A DNA stretch of 53,087 bases from Thiobacillus denitrificans (GTDB lineage: Bacteria > Pseudomonadota > Gammaproteobacteria > Burkholderiales > Thiobacillaceae): NCBI GenBank assembly GCA_002424845.1, contig DILD01000013.1, positions 1 through 53,087 of the forward strand, given 5' to 3'. Within the stretch, counting starts at the first letter, position 1; each line of letters opens with the position of its first letter. The notes under the pieces are model-generated. The model was not told the origin of the DNA. It saw nothing but the letters and a program-made list of their open reading frames with translations, and ran no database searches. Shown here piece by piece: positions 9,108 to 16,583 of this stretch. Position numbers and translations under genes: made by a program.

Positions 9108-10005
9108 CAGGCAACCTGAATTGCAGCGCAGGATCGAGGCGCTTGAACGCAAGAACAAGCTGCTGGAGGAAGGGCTGCATCAGGCGGAAAGGCTGCGCCA
9201 GATGTTCGACCGCACGGCGCAGGAACTCAAGGCGGCCCAATCGCAGCTGCAGCGGCAGGGTGCCGGGCTGGAAGAAAAGGTGCGCGAACGTACGCAGCAA
9301 CTGCTGGCGGCGCAGGAAGAACTGGTGCGCACGGAGAAGCTGGCGCTGCTCGGACAAATCGCGGACACGGTGGGACACGAGCTGCGCAATCCGCTGGGGG
9401 TGATCAACAACGCCGTGTATTTCCTGCAGGCCGTGCTGGTCGATGCGGACGACACCACCCGGGAATATCTCGGCATCATCAAGGACGAGATCGCGGATGC
9501 GGAGCGCATCGTGTCCGACCTGCTGGATGCCGTGCGCACCAAGCCCCCGCGCCCGGAGAGGGTGCTGGTCGCAGCCCTGATCGGGAAAGCCCTGGACAAA
9601 TGCAACGTGCCGCCTTCCGTCACGGTTCGTCTGGACATTCCTGAGACCCTCCCGGCCATCCGGGTCGATCCGGCGCAAATGCACCAGGTGTTGTGGAACC
9701 TGATCACCAACGGCGTGGAAGCGATGCCGGATGGCGGTGCACTGGAAATCGGGGCAGCCGAAGATCGGGTGACGAAGACCGTGACAGTCAGCATCCGGGA
9801 CAGCGGCAGCGGCATCAAGCCGGAACACCAGGCCAGGCTGTTCCAGCCGATGTTCACCACCAAGGCACGCCGTATCGGCCTGGGGCTAGTGGTGGTGAAG
9901 AACCTGACGCAGGCCAACGGCGGCAGTGTGGAGGTGGAGAGCGAGCCGGGCAGGGGCAGCACGTTCAGCGTATCGCTGCCGTGCGACATAACGGTGGCGG
10001 CATGA
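9097..10005 (+). CDS. Cytosolic histidine kinase without a sensor domain
   Basis: 302 residues with no membrane segment and no PAS/GAF domain. An N-terminal coiled coil (about 8-75; RRIEALERKNKLLEEGL, LQRQGAGLEEKVRERTQQL) leads to HisKA with His94 in GHELRNPLG and HATPase_c with LITNGVEAMPDGG, DSGSGI and GLGL. The start was set at the ATG at 9097, which follows CTGGAGCG and lies inside the end of the di-iron gene; an in-frame upstream extension to 9019 would be out-of-frame translation of that gene. The coiled coil probably dimerises and docks the sensor protein (inference). Confidence 0.9.
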   Translation: MTDDRQPELQRRIEALERKNKLLEEGLHQAERLRQMFDRTAQELKAAQSQLQRQGAGLEEKVRERTQQLLAAQEELVRTEKLALLGQIADTVGHELRNPLGVINNAVYFLQAVLVDADDTTREYLGIIKDEIADAERIVSDLLDAVRTKPPRPERVLVAALIGKALDKCNVPPSVTVRLDIPETLPAIRVDPAQMHQVLWNLITNGVEAMPDGGALEIGAAEDRVTKTVTVSIRDSGSGIKPEHQARLFQPMFTTKARRIGLGLVVVKNLTQANGGSVEVESEPGRGSTFSVSLPCDITVAA

Positions 10006-10109
10006 TGAACGGCAGCAAAATTAAAACAAATGCGCGGAGAACGTTGCAGGGATTGTCCCAGGCGAAGCCGAAGGGCGTTGCCTATCAATATTACGGGAGA
10101 CGGCAATGA
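10002..10109 (+). CDS. Candidate mini-ORF, 35-residue basic peptide
   Basis: The ATG at 10002 overlaps the kinase stop (ATGA), and the TGA at 10107-10109 overlaps the ATG of the double-receiver gene at 10106 (ATGA). The product starts MMNGSKIKTNARRTLQG and ends AYQYYGRRQ; it is strongly basic and has no acidic residue. It has no recognised domain. GGTGGCGG lies just upstream. It fills exactly the only gap between kinase and receiver genes, like the mini-ORF at 8236. It may be a coupler or a small regulatory peptide; its existence as a protein is unproven. Confidence 0.4.
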   Translation: MMNGSKIKTNARRTLQGLSQAKPKGVAYQYYGRRQ

Positions 10110-10849
10110 AAATTCTGGTGGTGGATGATGACAGGCGGATCGTCAAGACGACCTGCGATATCCTGAAGATCAAGGGCCACGAGGCGATCGCCGCCTATAC
10201 CGGCGAGGAGGGCGTGGAAGCGCTCAAGCGCGAGCGGCCGGATTGCGTGCTGATGGACATCAAGATGCCCGGCATCAGCGGGGTCGAAGCGATGAAGCAG
10301 ATGCGGGCGATCGTTCCCGATCTGCCCGTCGTCCTGGTCACCGCCTACGCGACCGAGGACACCATCGCCGAGGCGGAACGTGACGGCGCCTACGCGGTGA
10401 TGAGCAAGCCGCTCGACTTCCAGGTGGTCCTGTCTTTTCTTGCCCTGCTGCGCAAGGAGGAAAGCATCCTGGTGGTGGACGACGATCCGCTCTTCTGCAA
10501 AACGCTGAAGGACATCCTGACCCTGAGGGGCTACCGGGTTGAAACGGAAACCGAGCCGGAGAAGGTGATGGACCATCTGGAAGGGGACTACAAGCTCGCC
10601 GTCGTGCTCGATCTCAAGCTCGGGGTAGTGGACGGCACGGATGTGCTGAAGGAGGTGCGGGCCAAATACCCCAACAAACCGGTGGTGCTGGTGACCGGCT
10701 ATCGCGACGAGATGGCGGGCTCCATCGAGAAGGCGCGCAAAATAGGGGCTTACACCTGCCTTTACAAGCCGCTGGAAACCGATTCCCTGTTCAGGGTGAT
10801 CGAGGAAATCCGGCTCAAGAAGCTGCAAAATCTGCTGGTCTCGACATAG
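10106..10849 (+). CDS. Double-receiver response regulator (REC-REC)
   Basis: 247 residues made only of two receiver domains. REC1 (about 1-118) has acidic pocket Asp7-Asp8-Asp9, phospho-acceptor Asp51 (LMDIKMP), T in VTAYA and K in MSKPL. REC2 (about 123-240) has VVDDDP, phospho-acceptor Asp169 (VLDLKLG), VTGY and YKPLE. No DNA-binding or enzymatic output is present, so it probably acts as a phosphate sink or relay between the kinases and the diguanylate cyclase encoded next (inference). GGGAG precedes the ATG. Confidence 0.9.
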   Translation: MKILVVDDDRRIVKTTCDILKIKGHEAIAAYTGEEGVEALKRERPDCVLMDIKMPGISGVEAMKQMRAIVPDLPVVLVTAYATEDTIAEAERDGAYAVMSKPLDFQVVLSFLALLRKEESILVVDDDPLFCKTLKDILTLRGYRVETETEPEKVMDHLEGDYKLAVVLDLKLGVVDGTDVLKEVRAKYPNKPVVLVTGYRDEMAGSIEKARKIGAYTCLYKPLETDSLFRVIEEIRLKKLQNLLVST

Positions 10850-10862
10850 CCGGGGGCGAATC

Positions 10863-12089
10863 GTGAAAGCAAAAGCCAAAATCCTGGTGGTGGACGACGA
10901 TCCGAATCTCAGGAAGACCCTGTGCGATATTCTGAGAATCAAGGGCTATGACACGGTCGCCGCCGCGACCGGCGCCGAGGCGGTCGCGGCGGCAGGGCAA
11001 GACACGTTCAGCCTGGCGCTGATCGACCTGATGCTGCCGGACATGCAGGGCCTCGACGTCATGGCACGCATCAAGGCGATCTCGCCGCTGACCGAAGCGA
11101 TCATCCTGACCGGCCACGCGTCGATGGATACCGCCATTGAAGCCACCCGGCAGGGGGCGTACTCCTATCTGCTGAAGCCCTACCAGATGGATGAACTGTT
11201 GCGGAACATCCAGCACGGCGTCGAGCGCCAGCAGGCGCAGGAGGAGATCATCCGCCTGGCGTCCTTTCCGCGATTGCATCCCGATCCGGTGATCGAGCTC
11301 GATTCCGTCGGCGTGGTGACCTATGTCAATCCGGCAGCCGAAAAGCTGTTCCCCGATCTGGGTGAGCTGGGGCTGGCGCACCCCTTGCTGAATGGCCTGG
11401 CAGGGACGATTCCCGATCTTCTGGAAAACGGGCGGCATGAAGAAATAGGCTACGAAGCCGAGGTGGATGGAGCGACTTACGAACTGCATGTTTACGATGT
11501 TCGGGATGCCAATCTCTTTCGCATTTATGTCATGGACATCACGCAGCGAAAAAAGAACGAGGCGGAAATCCATCTCCTCGCCACCACCGATACCCTCACC
11601 GGAATCGCCAACCGCCGGGAGTTTTCGCGGGTTGCGGAAGCCGAAATGGACCGCGCTAAACGATATGGCACCCCCCTGTCGCTGCTCATGTACGACCTCG
11701 ATCACTTCAAGCGCGTGAACGATACCTTCGGCCATGACACGGGCGACGATGTGTTGCGGGCCGTCACTGAGGTGGTGACGGCCAATATCCGCGCCGTCGA
11801 CGTTGCGGCACGCTGGGGCGGCGAGGAATTCCTGGTGCTGATGCCGCAGTCGGATCTGGCTGCGGCGAGAGGGGCGTCGGAAAAGCTGCGACAGGTCATT
11901 GAACAACACCGGTTCGACAAGGTGGGCACGGTCACGGTGAGCTTCGGGGTGACGCAGTTCGTGCCGCAGGACGACCTCAACGTGCTGCTGAAACGGGTGG
12001 ATGACGCGCTCTATCGGGCAAAAGAGAACGGGCGGAATCGCGTCGAAACCCTGACGGCGGAAACGGCGGCCATGGCCGGGAAAACATGA
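10863..12089 (+). CDS. REC-PAS-GGDEF diguanylate cyclase response regulator
   Basis: 408 residues. REC (about 5-125) has Asp11-13 and phospho-acceptor Asp55 (LIDLMLP). A short PAS-like segment (about 140-235; VIELDSVGVVTYVNPAAEKLF, VMDITQRKK) precedes GGDEF (about 240-400) with DTLTGIANRREF, DLDHFKRVND and active site RWGGEEF. An RAVD inhibitory I-site lies five residues before GGEEF, so product inhibition by c-di-GMP is expected. The reaction is 2 GTP to c-di-GMP. This is the only recognisable output of the island. The start is GTG, 13 bp after the double-receiver gene. Confidence 0.92.
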   Translation: MKAKAKILVVDDDPNLRKTLCDILRIKGYDTVAAATGAEAVAAAGQDTFSLALIDLMLPDMQGLDVMARIKAISPLTEAIILTGHASMDTAIEATRQGAYSYLLKPYQMDELLRNIQHGVERQQAQEEIIRLASFPRLHPDPVIELDSVGVVTYVNPAAEKLFPDLGELGLAHPLLNGLAGTIPDLLENGRHEEIGYEAEVDGATYELHVYDVRDANLFRIYVMDITQRKKNEAEIHLLATTDTLTGIANRREFSRVAEAEMDRAKRYGTPLSLLMYDLDHFKRVNDTFGHDTGDDVLRAVTEVVTANIRAVDVAARWGGEEFLVLMPQSDLAAARGASEKLRQVIEQHRFDKVGTVTVSFGVTQFVPQDDLNVLLKRVDDALYRAKENGRNRVETLTAETAAMAGKT

Positions 12090-12090
12090 G

Positions 12091-12328
12091 ATGACGCACG
12101 CCCAAAATTCTGCTGATCGATGACGATCCCAGCGTCCGCAAGACGCTCTCCGACATCCTGCGCATCAAGGGCTACGAGGTGGCGAGCGCGGAAAACGGCG
12201 CGTCGGGAATCGCCGAGGCGCTGGCGGAGATCCAGGGGAACCGCGGCAGGCTGTATTGCGAGCACGCGGTCGATGCCTGCATCAGGCTGTTCAACGAGAA
12301 GGGATTCGAGTTCGACGAGGCCTCGTGA
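12091..12328 (+). pseudogene. Frameshifted and truncated receiver-domain gene
   Basis: An ATG at 12091 starts two bases after the previous stop, but the receiver-like frame (KILLIDDDPSVRKTLSDIL from 12104) is +1 to it. An extra C in the CCC at 12101-12103 would explain the shift: without it the product would begin MTHAKILLIDDDP. The receiver homology runs about 50 residues to AEALAEIQ and then stops before the phospho-acceptor Asp; the rest (GRLYCEHAVDACIRLF) to the TGA at 12328 is unlike a receiver. It closely resembles the receivers of the two genes before it, so it looks like a decayed tandem copy or fusion remnant. Confidence 0.7.
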
Positions 12329-12388
12329 AGGCCCGTATCGGATCGATCCCGTTCCGCCCGCCTGGCCGGGACCTGCCGGGAAACGCGG

Positions 12389-13174
12389 CTATTTCAGCAA
12401 GCGGCGCCGTGTCAGCGCCAGCGCGATGACGTAGCTCAGACTGCCGTAAACCAGCAGCGCCACCACGTGCAGCGTGATGTCGCCGGGCACGCTGCCGACG
12501 ACCAGCGGCCGCGCCAGGTCGATGGCGTGGGTGAGCGGCAGCCAGGCCGACACGGCCTGCACCGGAAGCGGCAGTTGCGATACCGGGAAGAACACGCCGC
12601 ACAAGAGCACCATCGGCGTGATCACCAGGGTGAAGTAGTAGAGGAAGAAGTCGTAGCTCGGCGACACCGCATTCATTACCAGCCCCATGCCGCCGAAGCA
12701 GAAGCCGACCAGCGCCACCACCGGGATGATCCACAGCGTCATCCAGAAGTTGCCGTACAGGCCCAGCCCCCAGATCACCGCCAGGATCGCCAGTCCGGAC
12801 AGCAGGCTCTTCGCCACCGCCCAGGTGAGTTCGCCCAGCATCACGTCGTCGAGCGTCATCGGCGCATTCATGATGGCGTCCCAGGTGCGCTGCACGTGCA
12901 TGCGCGAGAAGCTCGAATACAGCACCTCGAAGGTGGCGGCGTTCATCGTGCTGTAGGCTACCGTGCCGGCGGCGAGGAAGGTGAGGTAGGGCATGCCGCC
13001 GACATCGGGCAAGAGGCTGCCGAGACCGTAGCCCAGGCCCAGCATGTACAGCATCGGGTCGGCCAGGTTGCCGAGGATGGCCGGGATGGCGAGCTTCTTC
13101 CATACCAGATAGTTGCGCTGCCACACCGGGATGAAGCGCCAGGACAGAAGCGGCAGTCGCAGATGCTTAATCAC
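12389..13174 (-). CDS. ABC-2 type transporter permease (NodJ-like)
   Basis: 261 residues with six predicted membrane segments and the NodJ/DrrB-type pattern (NYLVWKKLAIPAILGNLADPMLY, VLYSSFSRMHVQRTWDAIMNAPM, VLLCGVFFPVSQLP). It forms the membrane part of an exporter with the ATPase encoded just upstream, which it overlaps by 8 bp. The GTG start at 13174 lies inside the ATPase gene. The substrate is unknown; NodIJ relatives export lipo-oligosaccharides in rhizobia, but most bacterial relatives are uncharacterised. It is last in a five-gene minus-strand run. Confidence 0.88.
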   Translation of the reverse strand: MIKHLRLPLLSWRFIPVWQRNYLVWKKLAIPAILGNLADPMLYMLGLGYGLGSLLPDVGGMPYLTFLAAGTVAYSTMNAATFEVLYSSFSRMHVQRTWDAIMNAPMTLDDVMLGELTWAVAKSLLSGLAILAVIWGLGLYGNFWMTLWIIPVVALVGFCFGGMGLVMNAVSPSYDFFLYYFTLVITPMVLLCGVFFPVSQLPLPVQAVSAWLPLTHAIDLARPLVVGSVPGDITLHVVALLVYGSLSYVIALALTRRRLLK

Positions 13175-14072
13175 GCAGGTCCCTTCCGGTCAGTTTAAGA
13201 AACACATCTTCCAGATTCGACGGCCGGTGCAGGTAGCGCAGCGCAGGCACTGGCTTCAGCGCATCGATCACACGCTCGGCGTTGTGGGTATAACAGAACA
13301 GGGTTTCGCCGACGCTCTCGGAGCGCTGGCAGACCTGGCAGGCGTGATCGCGCGTCCAGCCGGCAAGCCCTTCGCCGTAGATTTCGACCACCGCCGGTTC
13401 AATGTGCGATTCGATCAGCGCGCGCGGCGCGCCTTCGGCCACCAGGCGGCCGTGGTCGAGGATGGCCAGACGGTCGGTGAGGCGCTCGGCCTCCTCCATG
13501 AAGTGCGTGGTCAGCACGATGGTCTTGCCGTCCGCGATCAGCCGCCGCAGGCCCTGCCAGATGAGGTGGCGCGCCTGCGGATCGAGGCCGGTGGTGGGCT
13601 CGTCGAGAAACAGGATGTCGGGGTTGTGCACCAGCGCGCGCGCCAGCGTCAGCCGCCGCTTCATGCCGCCCGACAGCTGCGCGATCTGCGCGTCGGCCTT
13701 GCTGGACAGGCCGGCGAATTCCAGCAGCTCGGGCACGCGCGCAGCGATCGCGGCCTTCTTCATGCCGAAATAACGACCGTAGGCGAACAGGTTCTCGCGC
13801 ACCGAGAAATCCGGATCGAGGTTGTCCATCTGCGGCACTACGCCGATCTTCATACGCGCCTCACGCGCATGTTGCGGCACTGCGATGCCGGCCAGTTCGA
13901 TGCTGCCGGCGTCGGGTTCGATCAGCCCCAGCAGCAGGCGCAGCGTGGTGGTTTTGCCGGCGCCGTTGGGGCCGAGGAGGCCGAAGCATTCGCCGCGCCG
14001 CACGTTCAGGTCGAGGCCGCGCACCACTTCGGTGTCGCCGTAGCGCTTGGTCAGGCCGCGCACGGTCAGCAC
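13167..14072 (-). CDS. ABC transporter ATP-binding protein (NodI-like)
   Basis: 301 residues. Walker A is GPNGAGKTTTLR, the signature LSGGMKRR, Walker B ILFLDEPTTGLD, and the switch His lies in LTTHFMEE. The C-terminal extension (HNAERVIDALKPV, NLEDVFLKLTGRDL) is typical of DrrA/NodI-type exporter ATPases. The GTG start at 14072 was chosen because GGAGG lies 7 bases upstream and the following VLTVRGLTKRYGD is the normal family start. The longer open frame to 14363 is out-of-frame reading of the hydrolase gene. It overlaps the hydrolase by 7 bp. Confidence 0.9.
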   Translation of the reverse strand: MLTVRGLTKRYGDTEVVRGLDLNVRRGECFGLLGPNGAGKTTTLRLLLGLIEPDAGSIELAGIAVPQHAREARMKIGVVPQMDNLDPDFSVRENLFAYGRYFGMKKAAIAARVPELLEFAGLSSKADAQIAQLSGGMKRRLTLARALVHNPDILFLDEPTTGLDPQARHLIWQGLRRLIADGKTIVLTTHFMEEAERLTDRLAILDHGRLVAEGAPRALIESHIEPAVVEIYGEGLAGWTRDHACQVCQRSESVGETLFCYTHNAERVIDALKPVPALRYLHRPSNLEDVFLKLTGRDLRD

Positions 14073-14668
14073 GGGCAGGCCTCCAGGAACGCTTGCTTTA
14101 GCTCCTTCAGCTTGCCGTGGAAAAAATGCCCGGCGTCGGGGATGGCTTTGACCGCCAGTTGCTGCTGTTCGGCCCACAACTGGATCGCCGCGGGCGGGAT
14201 GAGTTCGTCGGCGTCGCCATAGATCACCACGGTATCCGCCGGCACCGGATCGAACTCGTACATGGTGACGGCAGGCGCGACCAGGATCAGGCGTTTGGCA
14301 TGCAGTTCCTGGCGCAGGCGGTGCTGCACGAAGGCGCCGAAGGAGAAGCCGGCCAGCGCCCACGGCAGGCCGGGGTAGCTGGCTTCGACGAAGCGGGCGA
14401 CGGCGAGCAGGTCGTCGGTTTCGCCCATGCCGGCGTCGAATGTGCCGTCGCTCATGCCGACGCCGCGAAAGTTCGGCCGCACGCTGACCCAGCCGGCCTC
14501 GTTGGCCGCCTTGGCCAGCGTGGTCACCACCTTGTTGTCGAGGCTGCCACCGTGCAGCGGATGCGGATGGGCCACCAGCAGCAGGCCGCGGCGGTCGGTC
14601 TCGGGATCGTCGATCACGGTTTCCAGCTTGCCTACTGAAACGGGAATACGCAGTTTGAAGCGCTTCAT
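14066..14668 (-). CDS. Alpha/beta hydrolase, small dienelactone-hydrolase-like
   Basis: 200 residues of a compact alpha/beta hydrolase fold. HPHPLHGGSLDNKVV forms the oxyanion region, GFSFGAF holds the nucleophile Ser, YGDADELIPP the acid, and DAGHFFHGKL the catalytic His. It has no signal peptide. This family is common in proteobacteria and substrates are generally unknown. It sits 10 bp after the [2Fe-2S] gene and overlaps the ABC ATPase gene, so the genes are likely co-transcribed without an obvious common pathway. Confidence 0.85.
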   Translation of the reverse strand: MKRFKLRIPVSVGKLETVIDDPETDRRGLLLVAHPHPLHGGSLDNKVVTTLAKAANEAGWVSVRPNFRGVGMSDGTFDAGMGETDDLLAVARFVEASYPGLPWALAGFSFGAFVQHRLRQELHAKRLILVAPAVTMYEFDPVPADTVVIYGDADELIPPAAIQLWAEQQQLAVKAIPDAGHFFHGKLKELKQAFLEACPC

Positions 14669-14678
14669 TGCGGCTGCT

Positions 14679-14996
14679 TCACTTCAGCTGCAGGCGTTCG
14701 ACGATGCGCCCCTGTTTGAGATGAAGCTCGAAGATTTCGTCGATGTCGGATTCATCGACATAGGTGTACCAGATGCCTTCCGGATACACGACCAGCAGCG
14801 GGCCTTCGTCGCAGCGGTCGAGGCAGCCGGCACTGTTGATGCGGCATTGGCCCGGGCCGTTGAGGTCGGCCTGCTTGACCTTCTTCTTCAGGTAGTCGCG
14901 CATGGCCTGTCCGCCGGCGGCCCCGCAGCATTTGGCGCCGTCGTCGCGCTGGTTGGTGCAGAAGAATACGTGGTGCTTGAAATACTGATCAGTCAT
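14679..14996 (-). CDS. Thioredoxin-fold [2Fe-2S] ferredoxin-like protein
   Basis: 105 residues. Cysteine pattern HVFFCTNQ, KCCGAAGG, then GQCRINSAGCLDRCDEGP, as in thioredoxin-like [2Fe-2S] ferredoxins. The ATG at 14996 gives the usual MTDQYFKHHVFFC start; the longer frame to 15059 only adds translation of the upstream gene. Probably a soluble electron carrier; the redox partner is unknown. It overlaps the end of the MazG-like gene by 8 bp. Confidence 0.85.
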   Translation of the reverse strand: MTDQYFKHHVFFCTNQRDDGAKCCGAAGGQAMRDYLKKKVKQADLNGPGQCRINSAGCLDRCDEGPLLVVYPEGIWYTYVDESDIDEIFELHLKQGRIVERLQLK

Positions 14997-15360
14997 TCGA
15001 AAATTCCGTGGATTTGAGGGCGTTGCCGTGCGCTTTCTCGACCGGATACTTGCGTGCATTGATCGTCAGCTTGTCGGCGGCCGCTTCCAGCAAGTCGATG
15101 TTCAGCACGTCCGCCAGCCGGGTCAGGTAAATCAGCACATCGGCGATTTCCTGGCGCACGGCTTCGTGCTGCTCGCCGCTCAGACTTCGGCTTTGTTCCG
15201 GCGTCAGCCACTGGAAGGGTTCCAGCAGTTCGGCCGCTTCCACACTCAAGGCCATGACCAGGTTCTTGGGGGTGTGGTAGCGTTCCCACGCGCGTGCCTC
15301 GGCGAACTCGCGGATATGTCGCTGTAACGTATCGAGACTATCAACTTTACGATTGCTCAT
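14989..15360 (-). CDS. MazG-like nucleotide pyrophosphohydrolase
   Basis: 123 residues from the ATG at 15360. The MazG-like fold is seen in AEARAWERYHTPKNLVMALSVEAAELLEPFQW and EIADVLIYLTRLADVLNIDL, with the EExxE/ExxD metal-binding pattern (EAAELLE, EIADV). It hydrolyses (deoxy)nucleoside triphosphates to monophosphates and pyrophosphate, a housecleaning role. The start is uncertain: an ATG three codons upstream (15369) is equally close, and neither has a strong ribosome-binding site. It is first in the minus-strand run and divergent from aroB. Confidence 0.85.
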   Translation of the reverse strand: MSNRKVDSLDTLQRHIREFAEARAWERYHTPKNLVMALSVEAAELLEPFQWLTPEQSRSLSGEQHEAVRQEIADVLIYLTRLADVLNIDLLEAAADKLTINARKYPVEKAHGNALKSTEFSND

Positions 15361-15434
15361 GGCCGACATGATACCGTGGCAAATGACCGGTTTACGATAC
15401 ATCGCCGGATTGCCGGGGCTCGACGGAGGGTGCA

Positions 15435-15463
15435 TTCAGGATGTTTTGCCCATTGGTTACAAT
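15435..15463 (+). promoter_or_regulatory. Possible sigma-70 promoter of aroB
   Basis: TTCAGG (15435-15440), a 17-base spacer and TACAAT (15458-15463), 30 bases before the aroB ATG. The -10 is good and the -35 weak. It lies between the divergent MazG-like gene and aroB, where a promoter is needed. Confidence 0.35.
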
Positions 15464-15493
15464 CGGATAATCGTGAATCTTGATAAAACCCGC

Positions 15494-16573
15494 ATGCAAA
15501 CCCTTACCGTCGATCTCGGCGATCGCTCCTATCCCATCCACATCGGCGCCGGCCTGTTGGTTCAGGCCGGCCTGATCGTTCCGCATCTGGCGCAGAAGCG
15601 CGTGATGGTGGTGACCAATACCACGGTGGCGCCGCTGTATCTGGCGCAACTGACGGCGACGCTCGAAGGCGCCGGCGTGAAAGTGGCGCAGGTGGTGCTG
15701 CCGGACGGCGAGGCGTTCAAGAACTGGGAAACGCTGAACCGGATTTTCGATGCGCTATTGACCGACCGCGCCGAACGCAAGACCACGCTGATTGCCTTGG
15801 GCGGCGGCGTGATCGGCGACATGACCGGCTTTGCCGCGGCAAGCTATCAGCGCGGCGTGCCCTTCATCCAGATCCCCACCACACTGTTGTCGCAGGTCGA
15901 TTCGTCGGTGGGCGGCAAGACCGGGATCAACCATCCGCTCGGCAAGAACATGGTCGGCGCGTTCTATCAGCCGAAGCTGGTGCTGGCCGACACCGACACA
16001 CTGAAGACGCTGCCTGCGCGCGAACTGTCGGCGGGGCTGGCCGAGGTGATCAAATACGGCCTGATCTGGGACGCCGAGTTTCTTGCCTGGCTGGAAGCCA
16101 ACATGGAGAAGTTGCGTGCGCTCGATCCGGTGGCGATCACTCATGCGATTTATCGCTCGTGCGAGATCAAGGCGCAGGTGGTGGGGCAGGACGAGCGCGA
16201 AGGCGGCATCCGCGCCATCCTCAACCTGGGGCATACCTTCGGCCATGCGATCGAGACCGGCATGGGCTACGGCAACTGGCTGCACGGCGAAGCGGTGGCG
16301 GCCGGGATGGTGATGGCGGCGCAGACCTCGCAGCGCTTGGGCTGGATATCCGAGGCCGACGTGGCGCGTACTCGTGCGCTGATCCGTGCCGCCGGCCTGC
16401 CGGACGTGGCGCCCGATCTGGGCGTCGACGCGTATCTGGAATACATGGGCCACGACAAGAAGGTCGAGGCTGGAAAAATGCGCTTCGTACTGCTGAAAAA
16501 GCTGGGCGAGGCGGTGATCACCGGCGACGTGCCGGCCGATGTGCTGACCGGCGTGCTGACCGCGCCACATTGA
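15494..16573 (+). CDS. aroB: 3-Dehydroquinate synthase
   Basis: 359 residues, normal length. It converts DAHP to 3-dehydroquinate in the shikimate pathway, using NAD and a divalent metal. Visible family motifs are DGEAFKNWETL, ALGGGVIGDMTGFAAASYQRG, the TTLLSQVDSSVGGKTGIN active-site segment, E in LAEVIKYGLIWD, and the His ligands in NLGHTFGHAIE and WLHGEAVAAGM. The ATG at 15494 gives the usual MQTLTVDLGDRSYPI start; the frame stays open upstream to 15353. In many betaproteobacteria aroK precedes aroB; it is absent here. Confidence 0.96.
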   Translation: MQTLTVDLGDRSYPIHIGAGLLVQAGLIVPHLAQKRVMVVTNTTVAPLYLAQLTATLEGAGVKVAQVVLPDGEAFKNWETLNRIFDALLTDRAERKTTLIALGGGVIGDMTGFAAASYQRGVPFIQIPTTLLSQVDSSVGGKTGINHPLGKNMVGAFYQPKLVLADTDTLKTLPARELSAGLAEVIKYGLIWDAEFLAWLEANMEKLRALDPVAITHAIYRSCEIKAQVVGQDEREGGIRAILNLGHTFGHAIETGMGYGNWLHGEAVAAGMVMAAQTSQRLGWISEADVARTRALIRAAGLPDVAPDLGVDAYLEYMGHDKKVEAGKMRFVLLKKLGEAVITGDVPADVLTGVLTAPH

Positions 16574-16583
16574 AGGAATCTTG

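Noticed and set aside
14073..14363. Upstream extension of the ABC ATPase frame
   Set aside because: It reads the hydrolase gene out of frame; the GTG at 14072 has a proper GGAGG and gives the family N-terminus.
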